Positions 8,968 to 18,100 of a DNA stretch of 48,925 nucleotides are shown in pieces (the stretch's first letter is position 1; every line of letters starts with the position of its first letter). The notes beneath the pieces are model-generated. The model had not been told where the DNA came from and made no database searches. It worked only from the letters and a program-made list of their open reading frames with translations. Origin of the DNA: Nanobdellota archaeon. Its GTDB lineage: Archaea; Nanobdellota; Nanobdellia; Woesearchaeales; GCA-2686295. A program made the position numbers and the translations under genes. The stretch spans positions 1-48,925 of the forward strand of contig JAHJQL010000033.1 of the NCBI GenBank assembly GCA_018819065.1, given 5' to 3'.

Positions 8968-9734
8968 GCGGATTAGAAGCGTTAGCAGAAATGGAGTACC
9001 CTGGAAGGGTTATAATAATAGGAAAAAGCACTGAAAACCACGACGTAGTATTATACGCGGTTACTGGCAGAAGCACATCAAGTCAGGAAAGAACGATTAA
9101 AATGGATGAAGGTATGGAAAGATTTGAAGTACAACCTTTTAAGGAAGCTAAGATAACAGATGAACAACGAGCACTCTTAGAATACCCTGCAATCATGGTT
9201 AAGAATTTTCGTTCAGGAATAGTTGTTAGCAACGGAAAACAAACAACAGACTTTGTGAAGAGAAAACACAATAAGAAGTTTTTATTCTTTGGGCAGAATA
9301 ATGCAGTCCAAGTGTTAGAACGTGCTCTTAAGAACTGGAGCTATGAACCTGATGAGCCAAACTACACTCCAAGAATAAGCGGTTGCATACTGCCAGGAAG
9401 TGCTGCACTATCAATAATAAAACGTTCATGGGATATGAAGCCAGAAAAACACTATTTTGAAGTTCCGCTTGTAAATGGTAAGGGAAAAATGATTGCAACC
9501 TATACAGGTGTAAATGTTAATCCTCTACCTTCATTTCAAGGAGAGCCAATAAATGTTAACATCCAATGGTTTACAGCCCGTGACGCTGTTGAAGCAATGT
9601 ATGAAGCACTAGCTCCAAAAGAAGGAAAACCAGACTTTAGAGTTGCAGTTGCAGGAATATATATAAATAGGAACCAGAAATTCTACGATGTGAATGCTCA
9701 TGTCAAAAACAGACATGAAGTTAGGAGGAAGTAA
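8964..9734 (+). CDS. purO: IMP cyclohydrolase, archaeal PurO type
   Basis: Closes the inosine ring from FAICAR, the last step to IMP. The N-terminal YPGRVIIIGKS and the following TGRSTSSQER match the start of archaeal PurO proteins, and the segment SGIVVSNGKQTTDF matches their conserved VVSNGTHTD region; YTPRISGCI corresponds to the next conserved strand. At 256 aa it is longer than the roughly 200-aa methanogen enzymes. The ATG overlaps the upstream stop by 4 nt and an AGGAGG near its end serves the next gene. Its pairing with a bacterial-type AICAR formyltransferase, in place of the archaeal formate-dependent PurP, is unusual. Confidence 0.8.
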   Translation: MSGLEALAEMEYPGRVIIIGKSTENHDVVLYAVTGRSTSSQERTIKMDEGMERFEVQPFKEAKITDEQRALLEYPAIMVKNFRSGIVVSNGKQTTDFVKRKHNKKFLFFGQNNAVQVLERALKNWSYEPDEPNYTPRISGCILPGSAALSIIKRSWDMKPEKHYFEVPLVNGKGKMIATYTGVNVNPLPSFQGEPINVNIQWFTARDAVEAMYEALAPKEGKPDFRVAVAGIYINRNQKFYDVNAHVKNRHEVRRK

Positions 9735-9736
9735 AA

Positions 9737-10954
9737 TTGGAACGAGGAACTGATATCACAAATTTTAAACGAGTTTATCGCGAAAGAAACGTTGGAGATT
9801 TTCCATTAAATCTAACTTTAAGATTAAGAAAACAAGATGACAAAAAATATGGTGAAAATCCATCGCAACACTGCGCAGTCTACAAGATTGATGAAATAAA
9901 CAATGAGTATGCTGGTGTTTTGCCACGTATGTTAAACATTAATTATGCTCGAACAGATGATGAAGGCAAAGGCGGATTATCACTGACAAACGAGATGGAC
10001 ATAGCAAGAGCAATGGATGTCTTAAAATTCTTTGATGAACCAGCAGTTGTAATAATGAAACATAACATTGTTTCTGGCTTTGCAAAACAAGTAGATTCAA
10101 ATCAAACATTAGCAGACCTTTTTAGACTGGCAAGAGATGCTGATTTAAGAAGCAATTTTGGCGGAACAGCAGTATTTAACAGACACCTAGATATGAAAAC
10201 TGCAGAGGCGTTATATGAACTAAAAGGTAAAAACCCTTTCTTTGTTGATGTATTAGCAGCAATTAATTATAATGAATTAGTTTTAGATTATGTGCAGTCT
10301 CAATCAAAGAGTGTTCGAATAGCACAGATATCATCACCATATGCAATTCCAAAATTTACTGGAGACAGCACTTATAACTTGTTGTCATTTAAAGAGATGC
10401 CAACAGGAAGAGTTGGTGTTCAAGACTTGTACCTAACTTCGATTAAGAGCAGTGAGGATCTTATCATGCGTCCAATGGTTGTGGATAAGAAAGGAGAGCA
10501 TTACATCAGAAGAGGAGCTGATAAAAGAGAGCTTGATGATCTCTTGACTTCATGGTACATAAACGTTGCAGGCGCAAGGAGCAACGGAGTTGTCTTTGTA
10601 AAAAATGGGGTGTCTGTTGCAATCGGCTCAGGACAAGTTGAGAGAGTTGGGGCAATTGAGCAAGCAATAGTCAAGGGAGTGCAAAAATACATGGATAAGA
10701 AAGGTTTTAAATATGATTCATTGAAAGGAATTGGTGATAACGATCTATTTATGCGTGAAGCGTTCGAAGGAGCTGTCTGCTCATCAGATGCATTTTTTCC
10801 ATTTGCCGACTCCATAGAACTGCTTGCAAGAGCTGGTGTTACTGCAGTTGTACAACCATATGGCTCGGTAAACGACGGAGCTGTAATTGATGCAGCAAAT
10901 AATTACCTGATAGCAATGCCTGCAACGCTTGAGCGAGCTTTTGGACACTTCTAG
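9737..10954 (+). CDS. purH: AICAR formyltransferase, stand-alone PurH C-terminal domain
   Basis: Transfers a formyl group from 10-formyltetrahydrofolate to AICAR, feeding PurO. The 405-aa protein matches only the transformylase half of bifunctional PurH: KYGENPSQ (38-45), the catalytic Lys-His in IMKHNIVSGFA (K108, H109), GSGQVERVGAIEQA, and SDAFFPFADSIE with AVVQPYGSVND near the end. The N-terminal IMP cyclohydrolase domain is absent, consistent with the separate purO upstream. The TTG start at 9737 is supported by AGGAGG at 9723-9728. Its last about 20 codons recur, diverged, at 15050-15118. Confidence 0.9.
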   Translation: MERGTDITNFKRVYRERNVGDFPLNLTLRLRKQDDKKYGENPSQHCAVYKIDEINNEYAGVLPRMLNINYARTDDEGKGGLSLTNEMDIARAMDVLKFFDEPAVVIMKHNIVSGFAKQVDSNQTLADLFRLARDADLRSNFGGTAVFNRHLDMKTAEALYELKGKNPFFVDVLAAINYNELVLDYVQSQSKSVRIAQISSPYAIPKFTGDSTYNLLSFKEMPTGRVGVQDLYLTSIKSSEDLIMRPMVVDKKGEHYIRRGADKRELDDLLTSWYINVAGARSNGVVFVKNGVSVAIGSGQVERVGAIEQAIVKGVQKYMDKKGFKYDSLKGIGDNDLFMREAFEGAVCSSDAFFPFADSIELLARAGVTAVVQPYGSVNDGAVIDAANNYLIAMPATLERAFGHF

Positions 10955-11139
10955 AATATTTTTTTCTTTTTAGAAACTTTTTTATAGTAGTTTTGATATG
11001 GTATTTAGTGAGGAGAGTGTTTTTTTTTATGAAAAAGTTTTTGTTTGAGTTGTTAGTCATCTTTGTTTTGTTGTTATCTTTAGGTCTGGAGTTGCCTTCT
11101 CAAAGTGTTGATAATTCTTCTTTGGTTGGTTCTGCTTCT
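10894..11139 (+). repeat. 5' arm, copy A, of the duplicated protease locus
   Basis: This stretch contains the last codons of purH, the intergenic promoter and the first 37 codons of the S8 protease. It recurs at 15059-15303. From the ATG to the end of the arm both copies are 111 nt long and differ at very few positions; the promoter part differs by small changes in T-run length and single substitutions. Confidence 0.9.
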
Positions 11140-14100
11140 CATTTCGAGCCAATGAATGATTCTTTTGACGCCGTTCAAAGCAGAGCAACGAGCACAGATG
11201 ATTTGAGTCGTTTAAAAGAAGATTATGTAAACTATTTCTCAATTACAGAACGTGTAGATCTTCCTGATAAGTTTAAGATGGTTTATCCTTTTGCAAATGT
11301 GTCAGACGTAGAACGACTAAAATATGAGGGTTACATTGTGAAGTTTAAGAAAGACCCTGTTATTGAATACAAAACTAATCTTGAAAACCTGTTGGTACAG
11401 CAAAAATATGTGGGCAAGGCTGTTTCTGTATTTAGTGTGCAAGAAATAAATCAGATAGATTCACAAGTAAGGTCTTACAGGGCAGCAATAGATGCAGAGC
11501 ATGAAGCTGCAAAAACGGACATTAAAAATAGATTAAATGCCCCTTTCATAACTGACAAAATCAAGGGGGAATACAAAAATACTTTCAACGGCATTGCTCT
11601 TGACATTTCTGATCAGGAAGCTGAAAAACTTAAAACATCGCCATACGTGCAGGAAGTCTATCCTAATTATGAGGTGAAAGCACTGCTTATGGATTCTGTG
11701 CCGCTGATAGGCGCGACAGACGTGTGGAAGTTGAACGCGAGCGGCCAGCCATGTATAACATATGGCGGCTCTGGCGAGTGCCTTACAGGAAAAAATGTTA
11801 CAATAGCAATAATTGACACGGGAGTTGACTACACACATACTGATCTGGGTGGATGTTTTGGTACAGGCTGCAAAGTAGCAGGCGGCTACGACTTTGTCAA
11901 CAATGACAATGATCCAATGGACGACCATGGACATGGAACACATGTCGCAGCAACAGCAGCAGGCAATGGAACATTAAAAGGCGTCGCACCAGATGCAACA
12001 ATCTACGCATACAAAGTTCTTAGTGCAAGTGGAAGTGGTGATTCCAGCGGTATTATTGCCGCTATAGAGCGTTCTGTTGACCCTAACAATGATAGTGATT
12101 TCTCAGATCACCTTGATATAATTTCCATGAGCTTAGGAGGGCCTGGAACGCCTGATGATCCTATGAGTACTGCAGTTGATAATGCAGTCAATAATGGCGT
12201 TGTTGCTGTTATTGCAGCTGGAAATTCTGGTCCTTCTCAACAAACAATTGGGAGTCCTGGAACAGCGAGAAAAGCAATAACTGTTGGTGCAACGGATAAG
12301 TATGATAATATAATATATTTTAGTTCGCGTGGACCGGTTGTTTGGAACAATAGTTTTTTGATAAAGCCAGATGTTGTGGCTCCCGGCGTAGGTATTTGTG
12401 CAGCAGAATATGATAACTGGTTAAGTGAGCGTAGGTGCTTAGATGATAATCATATTGCAATCTCTGGAACTTCTATGGCAACTCCGCATGTTGCCGGTGT
12501 TGCCGCTTTGATAAGACAGGCTCATCCGGACTGGGTTCCTGATGAGATAAAAGCAATTTTAAAAAATTCTGCAAAAGACCTGAGTTATGAAATTTTTGCA
12601 CAGGGTTATGGAAGAGTAAACGCAACTAAGATTGTGACTGCTCAAAATGCACCACCTATAGCAGAAGTCAAAACTTCCGGTTTGTTTAACAAGTCAATCG
12701 ACATAATTGGAACTGCGAATGGAAGAGCATTTGAGTATTTTGAGGTTTATTATGGTGTTGCTACTTCAAACAATTGGAATATGATTTGCAATGGAATCAT
12801 TCAGGTAAATGATGGGGTATTATGTTCACAGTTTGATGTAAATAGGGTGGTTGATGGTGAATATCAGTTTAGGTTGGTTGTCTATGGGACAGATGGGCAG
12901 AAAACTGAGGATAGAAACATATTCAAAATAGAATTTAACAAAATAAGAAAACCACAAGACAAAGATGTATATCGACTAGGTGATATTATTGCGTTCAACG
13001 GAACAATTTCAGGAAACAACTTAATTAATTACTCTGTTGAGTTCAAACCAAGAGATGGAAACCAATGGATGAGCAATGGTATTGTGTTGGTTAACGGGGG
13101 CACCAATTATATCTTTGACAACATCTTCGCTTTTTGGAATACAAACGGTCTTGATGAAGGAATATATGATCTGAGAATAAAAATTAATTATGCGCATGGA
13201 GTTGCTGAAAAATATATTAATAATGTTTATTTAGACTCAACGATAAAAATTGGGTGGCCTGTAACTTTATCACCTTACTATAATAGCCATTTTTCTTTAT
13301 ATGCAACTGTTTCAGACTTGAATGGTGATGGAACAAAGGAGGTCGTTGCGATAGCAGCGACAGACAGAATTGATAATAGCTGTACGGATCGGTGTAACCC
13401 CCATTTAATTACATCCGTCTATGTGTTTGACTCTAACGGAAATTTGCTTTCCGGATGGCCAAAAAATCTTCCTTATCATGGCTATTCCATATCAGAACCA
13501 GCAATTGCTGATTTGGATAATGACGGAAAAAACGAGATAATAATTGTAGGAAATCCAAATTTTGATGATCCGAACTGGCCTGATTCATTTGTTCAGATAT
13601 TTCGTAGTGACGGAACCCAATTCAGTGGCTGGCCACGTTATATAAAATCTACAAGCCATTCGTACGGTATAACACTATCTGTTGGTGATGTAGATAACAA
13701 TGGTAATCTAGAAATTGTTGTTGGCTCTGGCGGGACGTTTGGTAGCTCACAACATTGTAGTTCAAATGCAGAATGTGGCTATAATGGCCAATGTATGAAT
13801 ACGCGTTGCGTCTATCTTTATTCTGACATAAATGTATTTAACAGCGATGGGTCTTATTTAAATGGATGGCCTGTTTTCCTACCAGACTTTTTTAAACCGT
13901 ACAGTACCCCCGTCATAGTTAACTTAGATAATAATCCTGACAAGGAAATTGTTGTATGTTCTATTCATGCTTTTCAACCCAATACTTATGGTAGTCGTGT
14001 CTATGCCTTCAAACATAATGGCACTCTTATTTCTGGATTTCCGTATTCTAATACGTTTAGATGGTGCTTTACAAACGCTGCCGGTGACATAAATAATGAT

Positions 14101-14985
14101 GGCCTTGCTGAGATAATCACACAATTTGGAATAATAAATAGCACTGGAGACCTGTTGCAATGGAACAATCCTAGTGTTAATATGTACTCTGTTGCTGTTG
14201 GAAACGTTAATAATGACCCATACTTAGAAATAGCCTACGGCGATGTTTCCGGAGAAGCGTTTTTAGTGGACTACAATGGAAATAACTTAATTGGATGGCC
14301 TCTGAAAAAGACGTACTTATTTGCAGACGGAACGCCTCTGATTGCTGACATTATTGATGATGAAAAAAAAGAGATTATAGTTCCGTGGTGGTCTTACAAT
14401 GCAAATATCGAGACAGGCTTGCATGTGTATAATTTGAACGGTACTTATGCTAGAGGATTTCCTAAGCTTGTTGGAATAACTTCTATAACTTCCTCTATTG
14501 TTGACGATATTGATAATGACGGGTACCTGGAACTTATTGGTTCCTCACGCCAGGATACAATTGCAAAAGAACAAAAAATATTTGTTTGGGACTTAGACAA
14601 ACAAAATAACAACAGAATTGATTGGCCTATGTTCCAGCATGACACGCAACATACAGGTTTCTATACAAACAATATTATTGACATCATAAACCCTGTGGTT
14701 GCATCCTCTTCATCAGTTTCTGGTAGTATTGTGACGTTGACAGCTACTGCTACTGACAATGTTGGGGTGAGTGAAGTGAAGATTTACACTGCGAGGGGCT
14801 ATCCTCAGGGTCATGATCCTTACGTGCTTGTTAAGACTTGCACATCATCACCTTGCTTGTATACTTCGGGCTATAATAATGGTAATTATGTTTATTACTC
14901 AGCAGCCAGGGATGCTGCTGGTAATTCTGCTAATTCAGTGGAGATGGTCTTTAGAGTCAATTCAAAGTTGCCATCACTGGTGTAA
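11029..14985 (+). CDS. Secreted subtilisin-like (S8) protease with FG-GAP repeats and Ig-like C-terminus
   Basis: ATG 11029 is preferred over an in-frame TTG 12 codons upstream: GAGGAGAG lies just before it and the signal peptide (MKKFLFELL then a Leu/Val-rich core) starts there. An inhibitor-I9-like propeptide precedes the catalytic domain, which has Asp in IIDTGVDY (about residue 263), His in HGHGTHV (about 301), the oxyanion Asn in AAGNSG and Ser in GTSMATPH (about 481). Then about eight FG-GAP/VCBS-type repeats follow (DLNGDGTKE, DLDNDGKNE, DVDNNGNLE, DIDNDGYLE), one interrupted by a Cys-rich insert. The C-terminal about 90 residues form an Ig-like domain almost identical to that of the next gene. 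It is probably an extracellular or surface-bound protease; no sorting signal or terminal TM is seen. Confidence 0.92.
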   Translation: MKKFLFELLVIFVLLLSLGLELPSQSVDNSSLVGSASHFEPMNDSFDAVQSRATSTDDLSRLKEDYVNYFSITERVDLPDKFKMVYPFANVSDVERLKYEGYIVKFKKDPVIEYKTNLENLLVQQKYVGKAVSVFSVQEINQIDSQVRSYRAAIDAEHEAAKTDIKNRLNAPFITDKIKGEYKNTFNGIALDISDQEAEKLKTSPYVQEVYPNYEVKALLMDSVPLIGATDVWKLNASGQPCITYGGSGECLTGKNVTIAIIDTGVDYTHTDLGGCFGTGCKVAGGYDFVNNDNDPMDDHGHGTHVAATAAGNGTLKGVAPDATIYAYKVLSASGSGDSSGIIAAIERSVDPNNDSDFSDHLDIISMSLGGPGTPDDPMSTAVDNAVNNGVVAVIAAGNSGPSQQTIGSPGTARKAITVGATDKYDNIIYFSSRGPVVWNNSFLIKPDVVAPGVGICAAEYDNWLSERRCLDDNHIAISGTSMATPHVAGVAALIRQAHPDWVPDEIKAILKNSAKDLSYEIFAQGYGRVNATKIVTAQNAPPIAEVKTSGLFNKSIDIIGTANGRAFEYFEVYYGVATSNNWNMICNGIIQVNDGVLCSQFDVNRVVDGEYQFRLVVYGTDGQKTEDRNIFKIEFNKIRKPQDKDVYRLGDIIAFNGTISGNNLINYSVEFKPRDGNQWMSNGIVLVNGGTNYIFDNIFAFWNTNGLDEGIYDLRIKINYAHGVAEKYINNVYLDSTIKIGWPVTLSPYYNSHFSLYATVSDLNGDGTKEVVAIAATDRIDNSCTDRCNPHLITSVYVFDSNGNLLSGWPKNLPYHGYSISEPAIADLDNDGKNEIIIVGNPNFDDPNWPDSFVQIFRSDGTQFSGWPRYIKSTSHSYGITLSVGDVDNNGNLEIVVGSGGTFGSSQHCSSNAECGYNGQCMNTRCVYLYSDINVFNSDGSYLNGWPVFLPDFFKPYSTPVIVNLDNNPDKEIVVCSIHAFQPNTYGSRVYAFKHNGTLISGFPYSNTFRWCFTNAAGDINNDGLAEIITQFGIINSTGDLLQWNNPSVNMYSVAVGNVNNDPYLEIAYGDVSGEAFLVDYNGNNLIGWPLKKTYLFADGTPLIADIIDDEKKEIIVPWWSYNANIETGLHVYNLNGTYARGFPKLVGITSITSSIVDDIDNDGYLELIGSSRQDTIAKEQKIFVWDLDKQNNNRIDWPMFQHDTQHTGFYTNNIIDIINPVVASSSSVSGSIVTLTATATDNVGVSEVKIYTARGYPQGHDPYVLVKTCTSSPCLYTSGYNNGNYVYYSAARDAAGNSANSVEMVFRVNSKLPSLV

Positions 14986-15027
14986 GTCTTTTGAGTTTTG
15001 CAAGTGTTGAATTTGAGCATTGTTGCT
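14719..15027 (+). repeat. 3' arm, copy A: shared Ig-like C-terminus and downstream flank
   Basis: The last about 265 nt of the S8 protease plus about 40 nt of 3' flank recur at 17665-17982 with only scattered substitutions. Identity spans the stop codons and includes the flank CAAGTGTTGAATTTGAGCAT, so it is a DNA duplication, not only protein-level similarity. Confidence 0.9.
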
Positions 15028-15049
15028 CTAAAGACTTGTTGCTTTGTCA

Positions 15050-15118
15050 ATGACATTTGCAAATAATCATGGCATTGCTATGCCTGCTACTAAGGAGAGG
15101 GCTTTTGGACACTTCTAG
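15050..15118 (+). pseudogene. Remnant of a purH 3' end between the two protease genes
   Basis: Reading from the ATG at 15050 to TAG at 15116-15118 gives a 22-codon frame whose last 18 residues (ANNHGIAMPATKERAFGHF region) match the purH C-terminus (IAMPAT-ERAFGHF). Many differences from the purH gene above are synonymous (GCT for GCA, ACT for ACG), and the stop plus the following TTCTAGAATATTTTT are shared. It therefore marks the left edge of a second copy of the purH-protease junction, from a diverged allele or after long separation. It is not expected to be functional. Confidence 0.75.
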
Positions 15119-15303
15119 AATATTTTTTTTTTTTTAGAAACTTTTTTATAATAGTCTTGATATGGTATTTAGTGAGGAGAGTGTTTTTTTTTATGAAAAA
15201 GTTTTTGTTTGAGTTGTTAGTCATCTTTGTTTTGTTGTTATCTTTAGGTCTGGAGATGCCTTCTCAAAGTGTTGATAATTCTTCTTTGGTTGGTTCTGCT
15301 TCT
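15059..15303 (+). repeat. 5' arm, copy B, of the duplicated protease locus
   Basis: Counterpart of 10894-11139: purH tail remnant, TATA region TTTTTTATAATAG, GAGGAGAG ribosome-binding site and the first 37 codons of the papain-like protease. The two proteins diverge immediately after the shared sequence ending LVGSAS. Confidence 0.9.
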
Positions 15304-17940
15304 AAATCTGGGCCAATAGATGATTCTGGGTTTGGTTTTGTTGAGAATGTTGTCGCGTCAAAGACTTTTAATGGTCAAAAAGTTTCTTTAGAGTCGTTCA
15401 CTATTCCTTCTGATGATGGATTAGTGGTTTACACTGTTAATAGAGAGTTTACTTCTACACAAGAGTTTAATCTTGAAATTTCTGTGCCTGTTAATGCTTT
15501 GAGTGTTAGTGGTGGTTTAGAGTTTTTGTCAGAGCCAGCGCTTGTAAGGATTATATTAACGGATGTGGATGGTGGAGAGTATCTTGTTTATGAGTCTTAC
15601 ACTCCTTTAGACTCGGCTGCTGATCAGCGAGTAGTGTTTAATAATATTTGTGAGGAGAGTTGTGTTTTAAAGGGTGTTACTCCAAAATCTTTGCGAATTC
15701 AAGTAGAGAATGCACGATTAAATCTTGGATCATTGAATTATTTAAATTCAGGCAAATCATTTAACAAAGATAATGTTCTAGGATTTAAACAGCAAATGCT
15801 AAAGGGGCAAGAAACAGCTAAAATCAATTCTTTTAACACGAATCAGCAGTCATGGACTGCAGGAGAAACATCATATTCAGAATTAAGTTATGAGGAGAAG
15901 AAGAATCTTTTTAAGGATCCTCAAGGAGATCTTCCTAATCTGCAAGGATTTGAATACTACAAGGGTGGTGTGTTTGAGATAAAGTCGAATTATAATACAG
16001 AATCTACTCAAAACGAATTCGATAATCAGAATGAGATTCTGTTGCCAGAACATCACTCACGATCCGGCGATCCGCTCGCTGAGGACGACACTCCACCTAT
16101 TATGTCTTTTTCTATTAACCCTGAAAAACCCAACATAAATGAACAAATCAACGTATGCGTACAAGCCACTGATAGAAGCGGAATAAGACACATGAGTTTC
16201 TCTATACACGGTATTCTTCGTAATTGTGACTTTCAGAGTTATTGTGAACTTTATCGTTTTGAACTTGATCGAGTCGGTACTTATCCATATTCTGTAGTAG
16301 CGGTTGATAATTCTTCATCATTAAATAAGATACAAAAGAACGGTACTATTTATGCTTATGGAGAATTGAATCTTCATGTAGTGATCCACAAGGATAGAGT
16401 AGATGGACCTGTTATTCTAGATACGCAAACAAATAGCGAAACCATAACTTTGCCTGCAGGTACTACTATTTTTGTGAGTCCTTTGTTTTTACCTTATGAA
16501 CCCTATATTTGGAAAGGAAATGTTACTTATCAGAACCATACAAAAGACATATTTGATCTAGATATGTCTCAATATGATAATGAACTTAATGAATCAGCAA
16601 CTTTCGTAGTTTCTGGAGACTCTCGTTTAGTAGTAAGTATCGAGCATCCGAATATCAGCAAAAGCATATATATAAAAATGGGAAAATATGATGGTCCTCT
16701 TTTATTATCATTTCCTGATAATTTTGACTGGAGAAATGTACATAATGAGAATTGGCTAACACCTGTTACGTGTCAATACCCATGCTTTATTAATGGACAA
16801 AAACGATGTGACATCGACAAACAGAGTTGTATAAATATGGGTGGTGTATGGGGAAATTGTGGTAGTTGCTGGGCGTTCGCTAGTACAGCTGCTGTAGAAT
16901 CCAACATGAACCTTTATTACAATAAGCATCTTGATTATGACTTATCGGAACAAGAATTAGTGTCATGCGCTGCCTTTAATGGTTGTGGAGGCGGTGGTAT
17001 AGATTTAGCGTTAAATTACTACAGAACAAAGGGTGTCTTGAATGAATCTTACTTTCCTTATCTTGCGTCAAATCTACCATGTAGTCTTAGAACATCTATA
17101 AACAAACCTGTGGTAAAAATAAACAACGTTCAGAAACTGATAGAAGACAAATGCAGAAAAGACCCACAGTGTGGTACAAAGATATTAATAATGAAGTATG
17201 GTGTTTTGAGTAGTCAAATAGGAACATGGAGTCATTCTATGGCACTTCTTGGATGGAAGATGGACAAAGATTTTGATAGTATCTGGATTTTCAAAAACAG
17301 CGGTGGACCCAATTGGGGAGAAAACGGTTACGGATTAATTAAATTTTCGCCTGGAAAATTCGGCTTGGAAACTGGTTATGTGTATAATCAAACACTAATA
17401 GTCAATTACCCTATATATAGTGTTGATGAAGCTGGTTCAATAATACATAATAGCATTTCTTGTGTCGACAAGGACCATGACAGCTACTGCAACTGGGGTA
17501 TCTCTGAGCAGAAGCCGTCTACATGTTCTGCGTCGTGCAAGCCTGAGAAGGACTGCAATGACGCTGACCCTGGTCTGGGACCTTTTATTTCAGAGACAGA
17601 CCTGAATTGCAAAATAATCTCTATCGACAAGGAACCTCCTACAGTTACAACAACAACCAACGTATCTGGTAGTATTGTGACGTTGACAGCTACTGCTACT
17701 GATAATGTTGGGGTGAGTGAAGTGAAGATTTACACTGCGAGGGGCTATCCTCAGGGTCATGATCCTTACGTGCTTGTTAAGACTTGCACATCATCACCTT
17801 GCTTGTATACTTCGGGTTATAACAATGGTAATTATGTTTATTACTCAGCAGCCAGGGATGTGGCTGGTAATTCTGCTAATTCAGTGGAGATGGTCTTTAG
17901 AGTCAATTCAAAGTTGCCCTCAGTGGCAGTGGAGGAGTAG
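15193..17940 (+). CDS. Secreted papain-like (C1) cysteine protease with MopE-type motif and Ig-like C-terminus
   Basis: The ATG at 15193 and signal peptide are the same as in the S8 gene; the mature core is unrelated. A long N-terminal region of beta-rich character precedes the C1 domain. The mature-type start FDWRN is followed by the active Cys in GNCGSCWAF (about C559), EQELVSC and GGGGIDLAL, His in SHSMALLGW (about H681) and Asn in FKNSGGPNWGENGYG (about N702). All papain catalytic residues are present. After it lies a Cys- and Asp-rich calcium-type motif (DKDHDSYCNW, DCNDADPG) like those of MopE/thrombospondin-type repeats, then the Ig-like domain shared with the upstream protease. Probably extracellular. 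The 927-codon frame upstream to 15157 is judged too long by 12 codons. Confidence 0.9.
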   Translation: MKKFLFELLVIFVLLLSLGLEMPSQSVDNSSLVGSASKSGPIDDSGFGFVENVVASKTFNGQKVSLESFTIPSDDGLVVYTVNREFTSTQEFNLEISVPVNALSVSGGLEFLSEPALVRIILTDVDGGEYLVYESYTPLDSAADQRVVFNNICEESCVLKGVTPKSLRIQVENARLNLGSLNYLNSGKSFNKDNVLGFKQQMLKGQETAKINSFNTNQQSWTAGETSYSELSYEEKKNLFKDPQGDLPNLQGFEYYKGGVFEIKSNYNTESTQNEFDNQNEILLPEHHSRSGDPLAEDDTPPIMSFSINPEKPNINEQINVCVQATDRSGIRHMSFSIHGILRNCDFQSYCELYRFELDRVGTYPYSVVAVDNSSSLNKIQKNGTIYAYGELNLHVVIHKDRVDGPVILDTQTNSETITLPAGTTIFVSPLFLPYEPYIWKGNVTYQNHTKDIFDLDMSQYDNELNESATFVVSGDSRLVVSIEHPNISKSIYIKMGKYDGPLLLSFPDNFDWRNVHNENWLTPVTCQYPCFINGQKRCDIDKQSCINMGGVWGNCGSCWAFASTAAVESNMNLYYNKHLDYDLSEQELVSCAAFNGCGGGGIDLALNYYRTKGVLNESYFPYLASNLPCSLRTSINKPVVKINNVQKLIEDKCRKDPQCGTKILIMKYGVLSSQIGTWSHSMALLGWKMDKDFDSIWIFKNSGGPNWGENGYGLIKFSPGKFGLETGYVYNQTLIVNYPIYSVDEAGSIIHNSISCVDKDHDSYCNWGISEQKPSTCSASCKPEKDCNDADPGLGPFISETDLNCKIISIDKEPPTVTTTTNVSGSIVTLTATATDNVGVSEVKIYTARGYPQGHDPYVLVKTCTSSPCLYTSGYNNGNYVYYSAARDVAGNSANSVEMVFRVNSKLPSVAVEE

Positions 17941-17982
17941 GTTTTTTAAGTCTTGCAAGTGTTGAATTTGAGCATTGCTGCT
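17665..17982 (+). repeat. 3' arm, copy B: shared Ig-like C-terminus and downstream flank
   Basis: Counterpart of 14719-15027. The coding part differs by a handful of substitutions. Copy B ends VAVEE where copy A ends SLV, and similarity resumes after the stop codon for about 40 nt. Confidence 0.9.
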
Positions 17983-18049
17983 ATATTATTAGATTTCTGG
18001 CAATTATTCTTTTTTCTATTCTCAACACTTTCTTAACTAGCGTTAACTT

Positions 18050-18093
18050 TTTATATTATACTTGTTTTTGTAATTAACAAAATAAATAGGTGA
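18050..18093 (+). promoter_or_regulatory. Promoter and ribosome-binding site of the microprotein gene
   Basis: A TATA-like TTTATATTATA around 18049-18059 is placed to start transcription near 18080, and AGGTGA at 18088-18093 lies 7 nt before the ATG at 18101. Together they support translation of the short frame that follows. Confidence 0.5.
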
Positions 18094-18100
18094 AAAAAAG

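Noticed and set aside
10993-11028. Upstream TTG start adding 12 residues to each protease (also at 15157)
   Set aside because: The extra codons translate the promoter and ribosome-binding region and would spoil the signal peptide.
14813-15010. Shadow frames over the Ig-like domain (also 17759-17965)
   Set aside because: They are alternative-frame readings of the shared C-terminal domain, conserved only because the DNA is duplicated.
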